From: an uncultured SAR116 cluster alpha proteobacterium
GTDB taxonomy: Bacteria; Pseudomonadota; Alphaproteobacteria; Puniceispirillales; Puniceispirillaceae
Reading direction: 5' to 3'
Assembly: GCA_902518965.1 (NCBI GenBank)
Contig: CABYIQ010000001.1
Location: forward strand, 62,001 to 126,000
DNA: 64,000 nucleotides
The position numbers were made by a program, and so were the translations under genes. Each line of letters opens with the position of its first letter. Positions within the stretch are counted from its first letter, which is position 1. This document shows positions 8,146 to 19,440 of this stretch, in pieces. The notes under the pieces are model-generated. The model was not told the origin of the DNA. It searched no databases and saw only the letters and a program-made list of their open reading frames with translations.

Positions 8146-8855
8146 ACAGCTTCTCGTTCACCCAGAGTAATCTGAATTTCCCCAATACCGTCTACACCAC
8201 CAGAGAGACTATCACCTGGCCCAACCGCCGACACACCCGCGGGAGTGCCGGTAAAAATCAAATCCCCAGCCTGAAGACGTACCGACTGACTGCAAAACGC
8301 AATAATATCCGTCACTGACCAAATCAGCTCTGATAAATCAGCATCCTGCCGCAATTCCCCATTTACACTAAGCCAGATCCGGCCAGTGTTAAATTCAGCT
8401 TGTGCCTTGGGTATATCTGCCAATGGTATTAGCGGTGATAGCGGGGCTGAATGATCGAAGGCCTTTCCCCAATCCCAAGGGCGGCCTTTTTCACGATGAG
8501 CTATCTGAAGATCACGGCGAGTAAAATCAATTCCTACACCGGCCCCCCAGATATGCATCATTGCATCCTCTGCAGCAATATTTGCCCCTGATTTACCCAC
8601 GGCTAGCACCAGTTCGATTTCATGATGCAAATCTTTTGTCAGCGGCGGATAAGGTATAGTTGCTCCTGTCTCTGCTAGTGCATCTGCTGGCTTGGTGAAG
8701 AAAAAGGGCGGCTCTTTATCACTGAAACCCATTTCTCTGGCATGTGCTCCATAATTCCGCCCAACACAAAAAATACGCCGGACAGGAAATCGCTGTTTAG
8801 AGGACATCACTGCTGCACTGGCACGGGGATAAGGTGAAATAACATAATCAGTCAT
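8142..8855 (-). CDS. Fumarylacetoacetate hydrolase family protein
   Basis: About 237 residues of the FAH superfamily (acylpyruvase / HpcE-like, single domain). IFCVGRNYGAHAREMG is the canonical N-terminal motif, HHEIELVLAVGK carries the metal-binding Glu pair, GVGIDFTRRDLQ follows, and TGTPAGVSAVGPGD is the C-terminal signature. Members cleave C-C bonds of 2,4-diketo acids (acylpyruvates) or decarboxylate oxaloacetate. I use the ATG at 8855 because AAAGAGAG precedes it; an upstream in-frame ATG at 8894 has no ribosome binding site. First gene of the FAH-MBL-EamA operon, with a plausible promoter at 8915-8944. Confidence 0.88.
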   Translation of the reverse strand: MTDYVISPYPRASAAVMSSKQRFPVRRIFCVGRNYGAHAREMGFSDKEPPFFFTKPADALAETGATIPYPPLTKDLHHEIELVLAVGKSGANIAAEDAMMHIWGAGVGIDFTRRDLQIAHREKGRPWDWGKAFDHSAPLSPLIPLADIPKAQAEFNTGRIWLSVNGELRQDADLSELIWSVTDIIAFCSQSVRLQAGDLIFTGTPAGVSAVGPGDSLSGGVDGIGEIQITLGEREAV

Positions 8856-8914
8856 AATAAATGAGCTCTCTTTTGCAGGCTTTATCAAATACATCGAATT
8901 ACAAAACAGGCCTC

Positions 8915-8944
8915 ACTATAGACGTGTTCAGTTTATGTATTCAA
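8915..8944 (-). promoter_or_regulatory. Putative sigma-70 promoter of the FAH-MBL-EamA operon
   Basis: On the minus strand TTGAAT (plus 8939-8944) is followed after 18 bp by TATAGT (plus 8915-8920). The spacing is acceptable and the position, about 60 bp upstream of the FAH start codon, is sensible. Motif reading only. Confidence 0.4.
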
Positions 8945-8976
8945 TCAGGATTTTCTGTGAAGTTAACCCGCCGCGC

Positions 8977-9459
8977 TTAACTTGCCCCACCCACACGCGG
9001 TGCAGATACTGCTGTTGTCATCCAGACAGTCTCATGCTGACCAGATGCGGTCTTGTTTCCGCTCAAACTTGCCTGCCGCAAAACCCATAAATATCCATAA
9101 CTTTTACCATTACGGGCAAGCACCGTGAGCACGAATCGAGCCACACCCCCTTCAAACCGTTTGTCATTGATCACATAGTTCAGGTGGCCTAGCAAGGGTG
9201 CATAGGCTGGCGCATCGAACAATGTTGCAAATTTTTGCAATGGTCCCGTTACGCGCTTGTTATCCGGATGAGCGAAGATCCACACCTGTTCGATGCCAGC
9301 TGACTTGTCTGTTTTACCTGATTGAAGACCAAGAAGCTGGATTTCTACAACCTCTTGGGCAGACAAATCTGATGACGGCAGGATAAACTCTGCTGCACGT
9401 GCATTCCCCTCGGCAAACAGGACAAAAACAGAAAAAAGAAAAAACCACTTCACCGTCAT
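8977..9459 (-). CDS. DUF4864 domain exported protein
   Basis: A 160-residue protein with a cleavable-looking signal peptide (KWFFLFSVFVLFAEGNARAA, cleavage near residue 23), so probably periplasmic. The body resembles DUF4864 proteins of alphaproteobacteria: LSAQEVVEIQLLGLQ, AGIEQVWIFAHPDNKRVTGPL, PAYAPLLGH and a C-terminal YLWVLRQ strand. The fold is related to small SnoaL/DUF4440-type domains by impression only. Function unknown. It lies 56 bp downstream of the haloacid dehalogenase on the same strand and may be the distal gene of the metZ unit. Confidence 0.8.
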   Translation of the reverse strand: MTVKWFFLFSVFVLFAEGNARAAEFILPSSDLSAQEVVEIQLLGLQSGKTDKSAGIEQVWIFAHPDNKRVTGPLQKFATLFDAPAYAPLLGHLNYVINDKRFEGGVARFVLTVLARNGKSYGYLWVLRQASLSGNKTASGQHETVWMTTAVSAPRVGGAS

Positions 9460-9515
9460 ATTCCGTTTACGAGGAAATGCTGCAGCCAGATTGTTCCGCT
9501 TCGCCTTCTAACTTC

Positions 9516-10196
9516 TCAAGACGACAAATGCTCAGCAACAAAATCTAGGCTAGGGGCAATGAAATCCGGATATTCTGGTAGCCTTTCTACAGGCATTCCA
9601 GCTCGGTTTGCCCATATGGTTTTAAATCCGAACAAGCCTGCTGCCGCTGCATCCCAGCCATTTGATGAAACAAATAATATTTCTTCTGCTCTTACCTGAT
9701 ATCGATCACATCCCAGCTGGTAGACACGAGGATCTGGCTTAAATACGCCAACATCTTCCACTGACAAAAGGCTGTCCAGCCTGTCTGTAAGACCGGCTGC
9801 AGCGAAGGCATGATTGAGCATCTGCTGATTGCCATTTGAAAGCACTGCCGCCGGAAGACCTGCTTCGTAAACAGCATCCAAAGCGGGCCGAGCATCTTGA
9901 TAGGCATCGAGTTCTCTGTATAAATCCAGAAGAGCTGTGCGCATATCTTGATCCTCGAGGTCAAATGCTTCCATAGCGTAATCAAGCGCGTCGCAGGTTA
10001 ACTGCCAAAAAGGCGCATATCTATGTGAAAGAGACCGCAACCACGTATAGTTCAGTTGACGGGATCGCCACAGTGCAGCCAGCTCCGGCCACAATTTTGC
10101 TAATTCTGGAAACCGGTTTGTAGCGGCAAGATTAGCTGCAGCAGCATCCACGTCGAGCAGAGTACCATAGGCATCAAAAAGAACAACTTTATACAT
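9516..10196 (-). CDS. HAD-superfamily (S)-2-haloacid dehalogenase type II
   Basis: A 226-residue HAD hydrolase. It has the nucleophile motif LFDAYGTLLDV (Asp 8), motif II VLSNGNQQML, the Lys in FKPDPRVYQLG and the subfamily-typical FVSSNGWDAAAAGLFGFKT, in which the S-S-N-x-W-D run marks L-2-haloacid dehalogenases. Such enzymes hydrolyse 2-haloalkanoic acids to 2-hydroxy acids, though many genomic members have untested substrates. It starts 1 bp after the stop of the EamA gene, hence part of a metZ-EamA-HAD operon. Confidence 0.88.
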   Translation of the reverse strand: MYKVVLFDAYGTLLDVDAAAANLAATNRFPELAKLWPELAALWRSRQLNYTWLRSLSHRYAPFWQLTCDALDYAMEAFDLEDQDMRTALLDLYRELDAYQDARPALDAVYEAGLPAAVLSNGNQQMLNHAFAAAGLTDRLDSLLSVEDVGVFKPDPRVYQLGCDRYQVRAEEILFVSSNGWDAAAAGLFGFKTIWANRAGMPVERLPEYPDFIAPSLDFVAEHLSS

Positions 10197-10197
10197 A

Positions 10198-11109
10198 TCA
10201 GTCCCTCAATTTCACACCCGTACGACGAGTGATGTAAAGGCTGGCTAAAATCACAAGCAAAGCCACTAATTTTGGCAGGGTTACAGCTTCACCCAAAAGC
10301 ACAACACCAATGACAACTGCAACCATCGGGATGGTATAGCCCACATTGGACAAAAATCCTGCCCCAGCCCTGTTAATTAAAACATAGCGTAAAGTGAAGG
10401 CGAAGGCTGTCGAGATGAGGCCCAGCCACAACAAGGATGCCCAAATTTCTGCGGTCCAACTCATCGGTTCTGGCTGCTCAAGAAAGAAAGCCAACGGCAA
10501 AGCCAAAAAACTGGACAGAATTAGAGAAAAGCCAGTTAATTGCACAGGTGTAATCCCATTTACACCCCTGACCATTAAATTGCCGCCTGCGTAGCATGAA
10601 AAAGCCAATATCAAAGCTAACTGAGCAATTAGGGATGCCCCACCCAACTGAAACAATCCGTCATACATAAGAACAGCCACCCCACTCATGCCGATTAGAA
10701 CTCCGGCCATACGACCCTTTGTCAGCAGCTCATCACGAGTAATAAAATGCGCGCCTAATACGGTGACAAGGGGGCCAGTCCCATTCAGGAGGCCAGCCAC
10801 AGAACTATCCACATATTGCTCAGCCCAAGTAATCAGGAAGAAAGGCAGCAAGGTGCCTAAAAGGGCAATTGAACATAATCTGCCCCATGGCAGGCCCTGC
10901 CAATTCAAACGCCAGCTACCAGTAATCATAAGCCAGACGCAAACCCCTATCCCACCAATGATTGTGCGCGCCGCAACAACTGTAAACGGGGCCGTCCCAT
11001 CGACAGCAATTTTTATCGCGCCAAAAGCAGACCCCCAGATAACAGACAGGACCAGCAGGATAAAAAAATCCATTAGCTGTGGTTTTCTGAGCTGATGAGA
11101 CAGATCCAT
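10198..11109 (-). CDS. EamA/DMT-family transporter
   Basis: A 303-residue, roughly ten-helix DMT permease with two EamA repeats. The first helix has SVIWGSAFGAIKIAV, and LITWAEQYVDSSVAGLLNGTGPLV is the amphipathic conserved region around helix 4. It is not a close copy of the other EamA protein in this window. It sits 8 bp after metZ and 1 bp before the HAD gene. An amino-acid (for instance homoserine or methionine-related) export role is possible from context but unproven. Confidence 0.87.
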   Translation of the reverse strand: MDLSHQLRKPQLMDFFILLVLSVIWGSAFGAIKIAVDGTAPFTVVAARTIIGGIGVCVWLMITGSWRLNWQGLPWGRLCSIALLGTLLPFFLITWAEQYVDSSVAGLLNGTGPLVTVLGAHFITRDELLTKGRMAGVLIGMSGVAVLMYDGLFQLGGASLIAQLALILAFSCYAGGNLMVRGVNGITPVQLTGFSLILSSFLALPLAFFLEQPEPMSWTAEIWASLLWLGLISTAFAFTLRYVLINRAGAGFLSNVGYTIPMVAVVIGVVLLGEAVTLPKLVALLVILASLYITRRTGVKLRD

Positions 11110-11117
11110 GCGCCTGT

Positions 11118-12311
11118 TTAAAAACCCCGGCAGACATCAAGGGCCTGTTGTATATCTGCTGTGAGATCATCAGCGTGCTCCAACCCAACTGACAATCTTA
11201 TATGGCCTTCATTTATCTCCAGCGCTTGCCGTTCATCTTCAGAAAGATTCATATGTGTTGTGCTAGACGGATGACAGGCAAGAGTTTTTGAATCTCCAAG
11301 ATTATTAGAAATATCTATCAACCTAAGCGCATTTAAAAACTGGAATGCACCAGTTTTGCCACCCATTACTTCAAAGGCAATCAGAGTACTAGACCCTGAC
11401 ATCTGGCGTGATGCCAGCTCATGTTGAGGGTGCGAGCGATCGCCCGGATATGATAAAGATAACACAGCAGGATGGTGTTTTATGTTTTCAGTCAGTTGTT
11501 TTGCTGTTTTCGTCTGCATCTCAACACGAAGAGCTAAAGTTTCAAGTGATTTCAGCATAACCCACGCATTAAAGGCGCTCATAGCAGCACCTGTTTGCCG
11601 ATAAAAAGGCAAGAACACCTCTTCGATAAAAGTTGTCTTGCCTAAGACGGCCCCGCCAAGTAAACGGCCGTGACCGTCGATGTGTTTTGTCGTGGAATAA
11701 GTTACAATATCGGCCCCTAAAGCTAGTGGAGATTGATACAATGGCGTGGCAAACACATTATCTACAATAACCTTTGCGCCTACTGCATGAGCCAATGCGC
11801 TTACAGCTTCAATATCAACCAAATGCAATACGGGATTAGACGGAGTTTCGAAAAACACCAGCTTAGCAGGCTGTGCAAGTGCTTCTTTCCAGGCATTCAG
11901 GTCACGCCCATCCAGAAGCTCAACTTCTACTCCCCACCGCGGCAAAATTTTTGTTAATATCGCATGGCAGGCTCCAAATAAAGCCCGGCTTGCTACCACA
12001 CGATCACCAGCAGATAACTGGCAAGCCATAGACGCAAAAATAGCTGCCATGCCGGTGCTGCAAACACGACAGGCTTCCGAACCTTCCAGCTTTGCCAACC
12101 GCTGCTCTAAAGCAAGCAGTGTAGGGTTTCCATAACGCGAATAAACAAAATTACCTGTCTCACCTCTAAAGGCAGCTGCAGCTTGCTCAGCTGTCTCATA
12201 GACATAACCAGAGGTCATGAACAGAGCTTCAGATGTTTCCTGATAACCGGTGCGATTGATGCCAGAACGGATTAGAGCTGTGTCTCTGTGCCAATCTTTA
12301 GATTTGCCCAT
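11118..12311 (-). CDS. metZ: O-succinylhomoserine sulfhydrylase
   Basis: About 397 residues of the Cys/Met metabolism PLP enzyme family. YSRYGNPTLLALEQRLAKLE, the PLP-stacking CSTGMAA segment, and the Schiff-base lysine in TYSTTKHIDGHGRLLGG identify the family; SSTTHMNLSEDERQA is the C-terminal motif. The RSGINRTGYQETSEALFMTS start and single-step layout fit MetZ, which makes homocysteine from O-succinylhomoserine and sulfide. MetB (cystathionine gamma-synthase) is the near alternative. I choose the ATG at 12311, preceded by AAAGGATG; a TTG at 12353 would add 14 residues. First gene of a metZ-EamA-HAD unit; the leader has two hairpins but no recognised SAM riboswitch. Confidence 0.88.
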   Translation of the reverse strand: MGKSKDWHRDTALIRSGINRTGYQETSEALFMTSGYVYETAEQAAAAFRGETGNFVYSRYGNPTLLALEQRLAKLEGSEACRVCSTGMAAIFASMACQLSAGDRVVASRALFGACHAILTKILPRWGVEVELLDGRDLNAWKEALAQPAKLVFFETPSNPVLHLVDIEAVSALAHAVGAKVIVDNVFATPLYQSPLALGADIVTYSTTKHIDGHGRLLGGAVLGKTTFIEEVFLPFYRQTGAAMSAFNAWVMLKSLETLALRVEMQTKTAKQLTENIKHHPAVLSLSYPGDRSHPQHELASRQMSGSSTLIAFEVMGGKTGAFQFLNALRLIDISNNLGDSKTLACHPSSTTHMNLSEDERQALEINEGHIRLSVGLEHADDLTADIQQALDVCRGF

Positions 12312-12373
12312 CTCACATCCTTTACGCACATCCCCTTCCTTCAAAAGGGACAATAAAATTTAGTTTGGCGCGT

Positions 12374-12404
12374 GAGCTAAAGCTCAAATTTTTGGAACCC
12401 AAAA
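12374..12404 (-). other. Tandem hairpins between regA and metZ
   Basis: Two perfect inverted repeats stand side by side: TTTTGG-3nt-CCAAAA at 12390-12404 and GAGCT-AA-AGCTC at 12374-12385. On the minus strand they follow regA by about 95 bp and precede metZ by about 60 bp. The first is followed only by ATTT, so it is a poor intrinsic terminator. They could be a regA terminator, a metZ operator or a leader structure. Confidence 0.4.
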
Positions 12405-12498
12405 CCCGTTAATAAATTTGTCCAGAACTTTATCCTTGGCAGCACCTCAGTGCCTTCTGCTCTGACTTACAACTACATAGAATCTAGTTTTCAATCTT

Positions 12499-13026
12499 TT
12501 ACCTACGTGGTGCATGTTTGGCAAGAATACGTTGAAGGGTTCGGCGATGCATCTTCAGCCGGCGTGCTGTTTCAGAGACATTGCGGTCACATTGTTCGAA
12601 CACCCGCTGAATATGTTCCCAGCGCACCCTGTCTGCGCTCATTGGATCTTCGGGTGGGGCAGGCAGTCCTCCTTCAGTCTGCAGTAGCGCACTGACAATC
12701 TCATCAGGATTTGCTGGTTTTGGTATATAGTCCAGCGCGCCCGCTTTAACGGCAGCCACTGCAGTCGCAATGTTTCCAAAGCCTGTAAGAATAATTACCC
12801 TACAAGCTGGGTTTAATGACTGTAAGCTACGAACGACCTCAAGCCCGTTTCCATCCTCCAGCTTTAAATCCAGGATAGCATAATCAGGCACTTGGTGTTG
12901 AATATGGCTTAAAGCCTCTTGTACACCAGCTGCTGCCATGACAGTGAATCCTCGTTGTTCCATTGCCCGCGTCAACATTCGGCGCAATGCATTATCGTCG
13001 TCTAGAATCAACAGCCTTCTGTTCAT
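12499..13026 (-). CDS. regA: RegA/ActR-type redox response regulator
   Basis: A 175-residue two-domain response regulator. The receiver (residues 1-120) has the acidic pair LLILDDD, the phospho-acceptor Asp in YAILDLKLEDG, the Thr in IILTGFG and Lys in YIPKPAN. The C-terminal 40 residues form a Fis-type HTH (WEHIQRVFEQCDRNVSETARRLKMHRRTLQRILAKHAPRR region). This strongly conserved HTH and length are those of RegA/PrrA/ActR, which control respiration, carbon and energy metabolism under changing redox. It follows regB by 63 bp in the same direction. Confidence 0.93.
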   Translation of the reverse strand: MNRRLLILDDDNALRRMLTRAMEQRGFTVMAAAGVQEALSHIQHQVPDYAILDLKLEDGNGLEVVRSLQSLNPACRVIILTGFGNIATAVAAVKAGALDYIPKPANPDEIVSALLQTEGGLPAPPEDPMSADRVRWEHIQRVFEQCDRNVSETARRLKMHRRTLQRILAKHAPRR

Positions 13027-13089
13027 TTCTTAGCTCTTTCAACCTAACTCAAAATAACCTGCAAAAGAAAACCGTTCTAATTGGGACAG

Positions 13090-14406
13090 TTAGTAAGTCA
13101 GTCTTTCACGAGGAAGCGTTATATGTACTGCTGCCCCGCCCACTTCTTCATTATAAATTTCAATCTGCCCTCCCAAACTGTTCACAAGCGTTACTGCCAG
13201 AAACAGCCCTAGCCCACGATGACCGTCACGCCCGTCACGTGAGCTGTTCCAGGGCTGACCTACACGAGCTAAAATATTCGGGCCAAATCCTGGGCCATCA
13301 TCACTGAGGCTTATATCAATATCGGTTGAAGTCCAGCCAATATCAAGCGTGATCGTGGAAACTGCATAGTCGTGGGCATTATCAAGTAGAGTTTCAAGCG
13401 TATATTTCAGGTCAGGCAAAGGCTTTGATAACGGCTCAGAACTGTCATCTAACGCACCTGTTTTCAACTCAAGCAAACCAGATAATTCTTTAAATTTCGC
13501 ATCAAGCATAGTTTGCAGAACCTGACTAACAGGCATAGTCACATCATCGGTAAATTTATCTGTGTTCACATCACGGTCAAGTTCAGAGAGAATGACGCGG
13601 CATCTTTTAGCTTCTTCAATCAATAGACTGACATCTTCGTTGAGTCCCTGCAAATCGGGCTGCCTTTTAAGTCTATCTTGCAAATCATGGCTAATGATTG
13701 TGATGGTATTTAAAGGCGATCCAAGCTTATGCGCCGCAGCAGCGGCTAGCGCCCCAAGATTTTCAATTCGCTGTTCACGTTCCAAAACGAGCTGTGTAGC
13801 TGCAAGGCTGGCCGATGTCCGTCTTGATTTATCAGCAAGCCACCAAACATAAAAACTGATGAATAAAGCAGAGACCATCAACGCAGTCAGCAAGCCTGTC
13901 AAATAAAGAGGAGGCAGACTAAAATTGTCCGAAAATAATGGCAATGGCAAATGAAACCGCGACAGCAAACTAGCACTTACACCTACAACAATCACTAAAA
14001 CAGCAGTAGATATGAAACCCAGCAATGCAGCAGATACTACAATTGGCGCCAGAAGCAATATTGAGAACGGATTCGTCAGTCCACCCGTTAGATACAACAG
14101 ACCAGCCAGTTGGATAACATCAAACGATAGCGCCAACAGGAGCTCTGCTGCTGAGGTTTGCGTCACATGTCTTGTTCGCCAGGTCTGCCAGATATTTAAT
14201 GCTACACCAACCAGAATGATACCAAACGCGCTAATGAACGGCGGCACAAAATCAAGAAAGAAAAATACTGAAAAAAGTGCAGCAGTCTGTCCGAAAAGTG
14301 CAATCCACCTGATCAGAACTACAGCCTGAGGGTCGATAAGAGCTTCACCATTTTCGCGCGCTGCTGCCTGAAGGTCAGGTCGAGATGTGTTAAAAGGCGT
14401 CAACAT
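13090..14406 (-). CDS. regB: RegB/PrrB-type redox sensor histidine kinase
   Basis: A 438-residue membrane histidine kinase. About six hydrophobic segments fill residues 30-190, and the RegB-specific GGLTNPFS loop, implicated in quinone sensing, lies between them. The H-box AAAAHKLGSPLNTI contains the phospho-His; it reads HKLGSP instead of the more common HELGTP. The redox-active cysteine region is present as EEAKRCRVIL, and the ATPase domain has the DNAHDYA N-box, DDGPGFG and GLGLFLA glycine boxes. It phosphorylates RegA. Its start is 7 bp after the gyrB stop, suggesting cotranscription with the replication genes, which is unusual. Confidence 0.93.
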   Translation of the reverse strand: MLTPFNTSRPDLQAAARENGEALIDPQAVVLIRWIALFGQTAALFSVFFFLDFVPPFISAFGIILVGVALNIWQTWRTRHVTQTSAAELLLALSFDVIQLAGLLYLTGGLTNPFSILLLAPIVVSAALLGFISTAVLVIVVGVSASLLSRFHLPLPLFSDNFSLPPLYLTGLLTALMVSALFISFYVWWLADKSRRTSASLAATQLVLEREQRIENLGALAAAAAHKLGSPLNTITIISHDLQDRLKRQPDLQGLNEDVSLLIEEAKRCRVILSELDRDVNTDKFTDDVTMPVSQVLQTMLDAKFKELSGLLELKTGALDDSSEPLSKPLPDLKYTLETLLDNAHDYAVSTITLDIGWTSTDIDISLSDDGPGFGPNILARVGQPWNSSRDGRDGHRGLGLFLAVTLVNSLGGQIEIYNEEVGGAAVHITLPRERLTY

Positions 14407-14413
14407 TATCTGG

Positions 14414-16876
<2,463 letters not shown>

Positions 16877-16882
16877 TCATTT

Positions 16883-18109
16883 TTATTGAAACAGCTGGCC
16901 ATGTGAAACATTGATAAATTGCGCCGTCTGAAAAAGCGTTGAGAAGGCATTTGTGTCAACGCCACTATACCATATTTGGCCTGATAAATCAGAACATAGT
17001 GAAAACAATTCTGCGCGGCGTGCCGGGTCAAGATGCGCAGCAACATCATCAAGAAGAAGGATTGGTGGACGGCCAAGCCGCTTATCCTGAAGAATAGCAT
17101 GTGTTAAGACCATGGCAATCATCAGTGCTTTCTGCTCGCCTGTAGACGCCAGATGAGCGCTCTGGCCTTTATATGTCATAACAAGGTCAGTTTCATGTGG
17201 CCCTGGCATATGGCTGGCCTTTGCCAGGCGGTTCTGACGTGCCACATACAGAATGCGATCCTCTATTTCTATCGCTGGATGACCCTCAGCCAACCAATAA
17301 GCCGCTTGACCTATTAAACTAGCTTTGACCTGGGGGAAGCTGGATATAAGGTGCTTAGATTCACGGTTAATATCTTCGATAAGTACAGACCGTGTGGCTG
17401 AAATCGCGATGCCTGTTTCAGCCAAAGTTTTTTCAAGAGAAATGTACCATTTATCATCTGCATCACCGTCCGCCAGCAAGCGGGCACGTTCACGCCAGAC
17501 CTTCTCGTAACGAGTTAGACGGCCACTATGTGCCGGATCAAACGCAATGGCGAGCCGGTCAATGAAACGTCTGCGTGCTGATGGTGACCCAATGAAAAGA
17601 CCATCCATTTGTGGGGTCAGCCAGGACAACGTAACTACCTGCGCCAAATCAGCTTGTGACGCATTTACACCATTAATTTTTACAGCCCGCCGAGACCTTT
17701 CTGGTTGGCCAGCATGACAGCCCGTGCCAACAGATGCGACCCCTTGTGGCCCATTTAAGTCAGAAAAAACTGACCAGGCAGGTATCTTACAATCAGTCTG
17801 TGTCTGCTGCTGGTCACCTAGATGGCCTAGTTCCTCACGACGGGCACGCCGCAGTCCTCTTCCTGGAGCCAGCATAGAAACAGCTTCCAGCAAATTTGTC
17901 TTCCCTGCCCCATTGGGGCCTGTCAGAACCACCGCATTGCTTTCAAGATCAAGTTCAGCTATCTCATAGTTGCGGAATGTCTGCAGATGAAGCTTATTAA
18001 GCTTCGCATAAATATCTTTTGATGATTTGTTTTTGCCATTAGATGAAGCGGGCAAACTAATATCCTGCTGAGTTTTACAATTTGATGCAACCTGTGGGCG
18101 GATCATCAT
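16883..18109 (-). CDS. recF: DNA replication and repair protein RecF
   Basis: An SMC-like ABC ATPase for gap repair at stalled forks. The Walker A GPNGAGKTNLLEA sits just after LNKLHLQTFRNYEIAELDL, and the C-terminal signature STGEQKALMIAMVL and Walker B ILLLDDVAAHLD are intact. The start is uncertain: the frame is open to a TTG at 18139, with ATGs at 18121, 18109 and 18106. I place it at the ATG-ATG pair preceded by GGA. Even so the protein has about 35 residues before the conserved LNKLHL start, longer than usual RecF. It stands between dnaN and gyrB in the ancestral order. Confidence 0.93.
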   Translation of the reverse strand: MMIRPQVASNCKTQQDISLPASSNGKNKSSKDIYAKLNKLHLQTFRNYEIAELDLESNAVVLTGPNGAGKTNLLEAVSMLAPGRGLRRARREELGHLGDQQQTQTDCKIPAWSVFSDLNGPQGVASVGTGCHAGQPERSRRAVKINGVNASQADLAQVVTLSWLTPQMDGLFIGSPSARRRFIDRLAIAFDPAHSGRLTRYEKVWRERARLLADGDADDKWYISLEKTLAETGIAISATRSVLIEDINRESKHLISSFPQVKASLIGQAAYWLAEGHPAIEIEDRILYVARQNRLAKASHMPGPHETDLVMTYKGQSAHLASTGEQKALMIAMVLTHAILQDKRLGRPPILLLDDVAAHLDPARRAELFSLCSDLSGQIWYSGVDTNAFSTLFQTAQFINVSHGQLFQ

Positions 18110-18179
18110 CGCCCATTCCATTTGCGGCGCACAATACAACCGCGTTTTTTGCTCGTTTTTTCAGATACATCCAATGTAC

Positions 18180-19283
18180 CTAGACCCGCATTGGCATCAG
18201 CACGAATAAATTATTATCATCCCCTGGCGTTGAAATAAGGCTTGGCGAGCCGGGATCAGACAAAGCCATCTGTATAACATCGCCTTCAATCTGCTGGGCA
18301 ATTTCCAGCAGATAGCGTGCATTAAAACCAATATCAAGATCGTCACCTGAATAACTCACTTCCAGCTCCTCAACTGCGCTTGAGGCTTCTGGTGTGCTAG
18401 CTGATAGAGTTAGCAGGTTTTCGGATAGACTGAGTTTCACAGATCTTGATTTTTCAGATGAGATTGTTGAAACTCTGTCAACAGCAGCTGAAAATAAGCC
18501 ACGGTCAACACTCAGAACCTTGTCATTACCTTGCGGGATCACCCGTGTATAATCTGGGAACGAACCATCAATCAACTTTGAGGTCAGCCGGACTTGACCA
18601 AAGGAAAATTCAGCTCGTGTCTCAGAAAGCTTTATATTAACTTCACCGTCCTCATTATCAAGAAGCTTACGCAATTCTCCTACAGCCTTGCGCGGCAATA
18701 TAATGTTGGGCAAATCATCTGCGCCCTGCGGCATGCTCATTTGGGCCAAGGCCAACCTGTGCCCATCTGTTGCTACAGCAGCTAATTCTCCTGAATCACT
18801 TTTGTGAAAATAAATGCCATTCAGATAATAACGTGTCTCTTCGGTTGATATAGCAAAACGGGTTGTATCGACCTGATGCCTCATATCTGCTGCGGTCAAC
18901 GCAAATTGAACTGGAAGCTCACTGTTATTAAAGGCTGGAAAATCTTCAATCGGCAGGGTGGGCAGCGTAAAATTTGAACGACCCGCATGAACGGAGGCTG
19001 TTCCGTCTGTAACCATAATGGTCACCTCTGCTCCATCAGGCAGTTTTTTCACAATATCATTCAGCAGATGAGCTGGTACGGTACAAGCCCCATCTTGAAC
19101 TACAGAACAGCTGACCTGTTCAGCGATATCCATTTCCATGTCTGTTGCCGTCAAGGTTAATTGACCTGCTTCAGCTCGAATTACAACATTAGCTAGAATG
19201 GGAATGGTGTTGCGCCGCTCAACAACAGAACTTACATGCCCGAGGGGGCGAAGCAAACTCAGCCTATCAATTGCGAATTTCAT
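18180..19283 (-). CDS. dnaN: DNA polymerase III sliding clamp (beta subunit)
   Basis: A 367-residue beta clamp. The start MKFAIDRLSLLRPLGHVSSV and the end LFVLMPMRV are canonical, and three similar clamp folds cover the length (VVERRNTIPIL in domain I; ALTAADMRHQVDTTRFAIS in II). The ATG at 19283 fits the family; an upstream GTG at 19337 would add 18 non-conserved residues. It is followed 71 bp later by recF and preceded by a 157-bp gap after dnaA, so it may have its own promoter. Confidence 0.96.
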   Translation of the reverse strand: MKFAIDRLSLLRPLGHVSSVVERRNTIPILANVVIRAEAGQLTLTATDMEMDIAEQVSCSVVQDGACTVPAHLLNDIVKKLPDGAEVTIMVTDGTASVHAGRSNFTLPTLPIEDFPAFNNSELPVQFALTAADMRHQVDTTRFAISTEETRYYLNGIYFHKSDSGELAAVATDGHRLALAQMSMPQGADDLPNIILPRKAVGELRKLLDNEDGEVNIKLSETRAEFSFGQVRLTSKLIDGSFPDYTRVIPQGNDKVLSVDRGLFSAAVDRVSTISSEKSRSVKLSLSENLLTLSASTPEASSAVEELEVSYSGDDLDIGFNARYLLEIAQQIEGDVIQMALSDPGSPSLISTPGDDNNLFVLMPMRV

Positions 19284-19440
19284 CGTGTATTCTCTGATTT
19301 TCTGATAGTAAAATTTAAGTACCCTATTTTGACACACAAAATATAGCAGTACAAATGAAAACGAACATACAAGATATGCCCGAAAGCATAGACGAGGCGT
19401 TAGGCCCGTTTAACTAATTAGCAACGCAAAAAGTGCAGTT

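Noticed and set aside
12312-12498. SAM-II riboswitch before metZ
   Set aside because: The conserved pseudoknot core sequence of SAM-II could not be found in the leader, only short hairpins.
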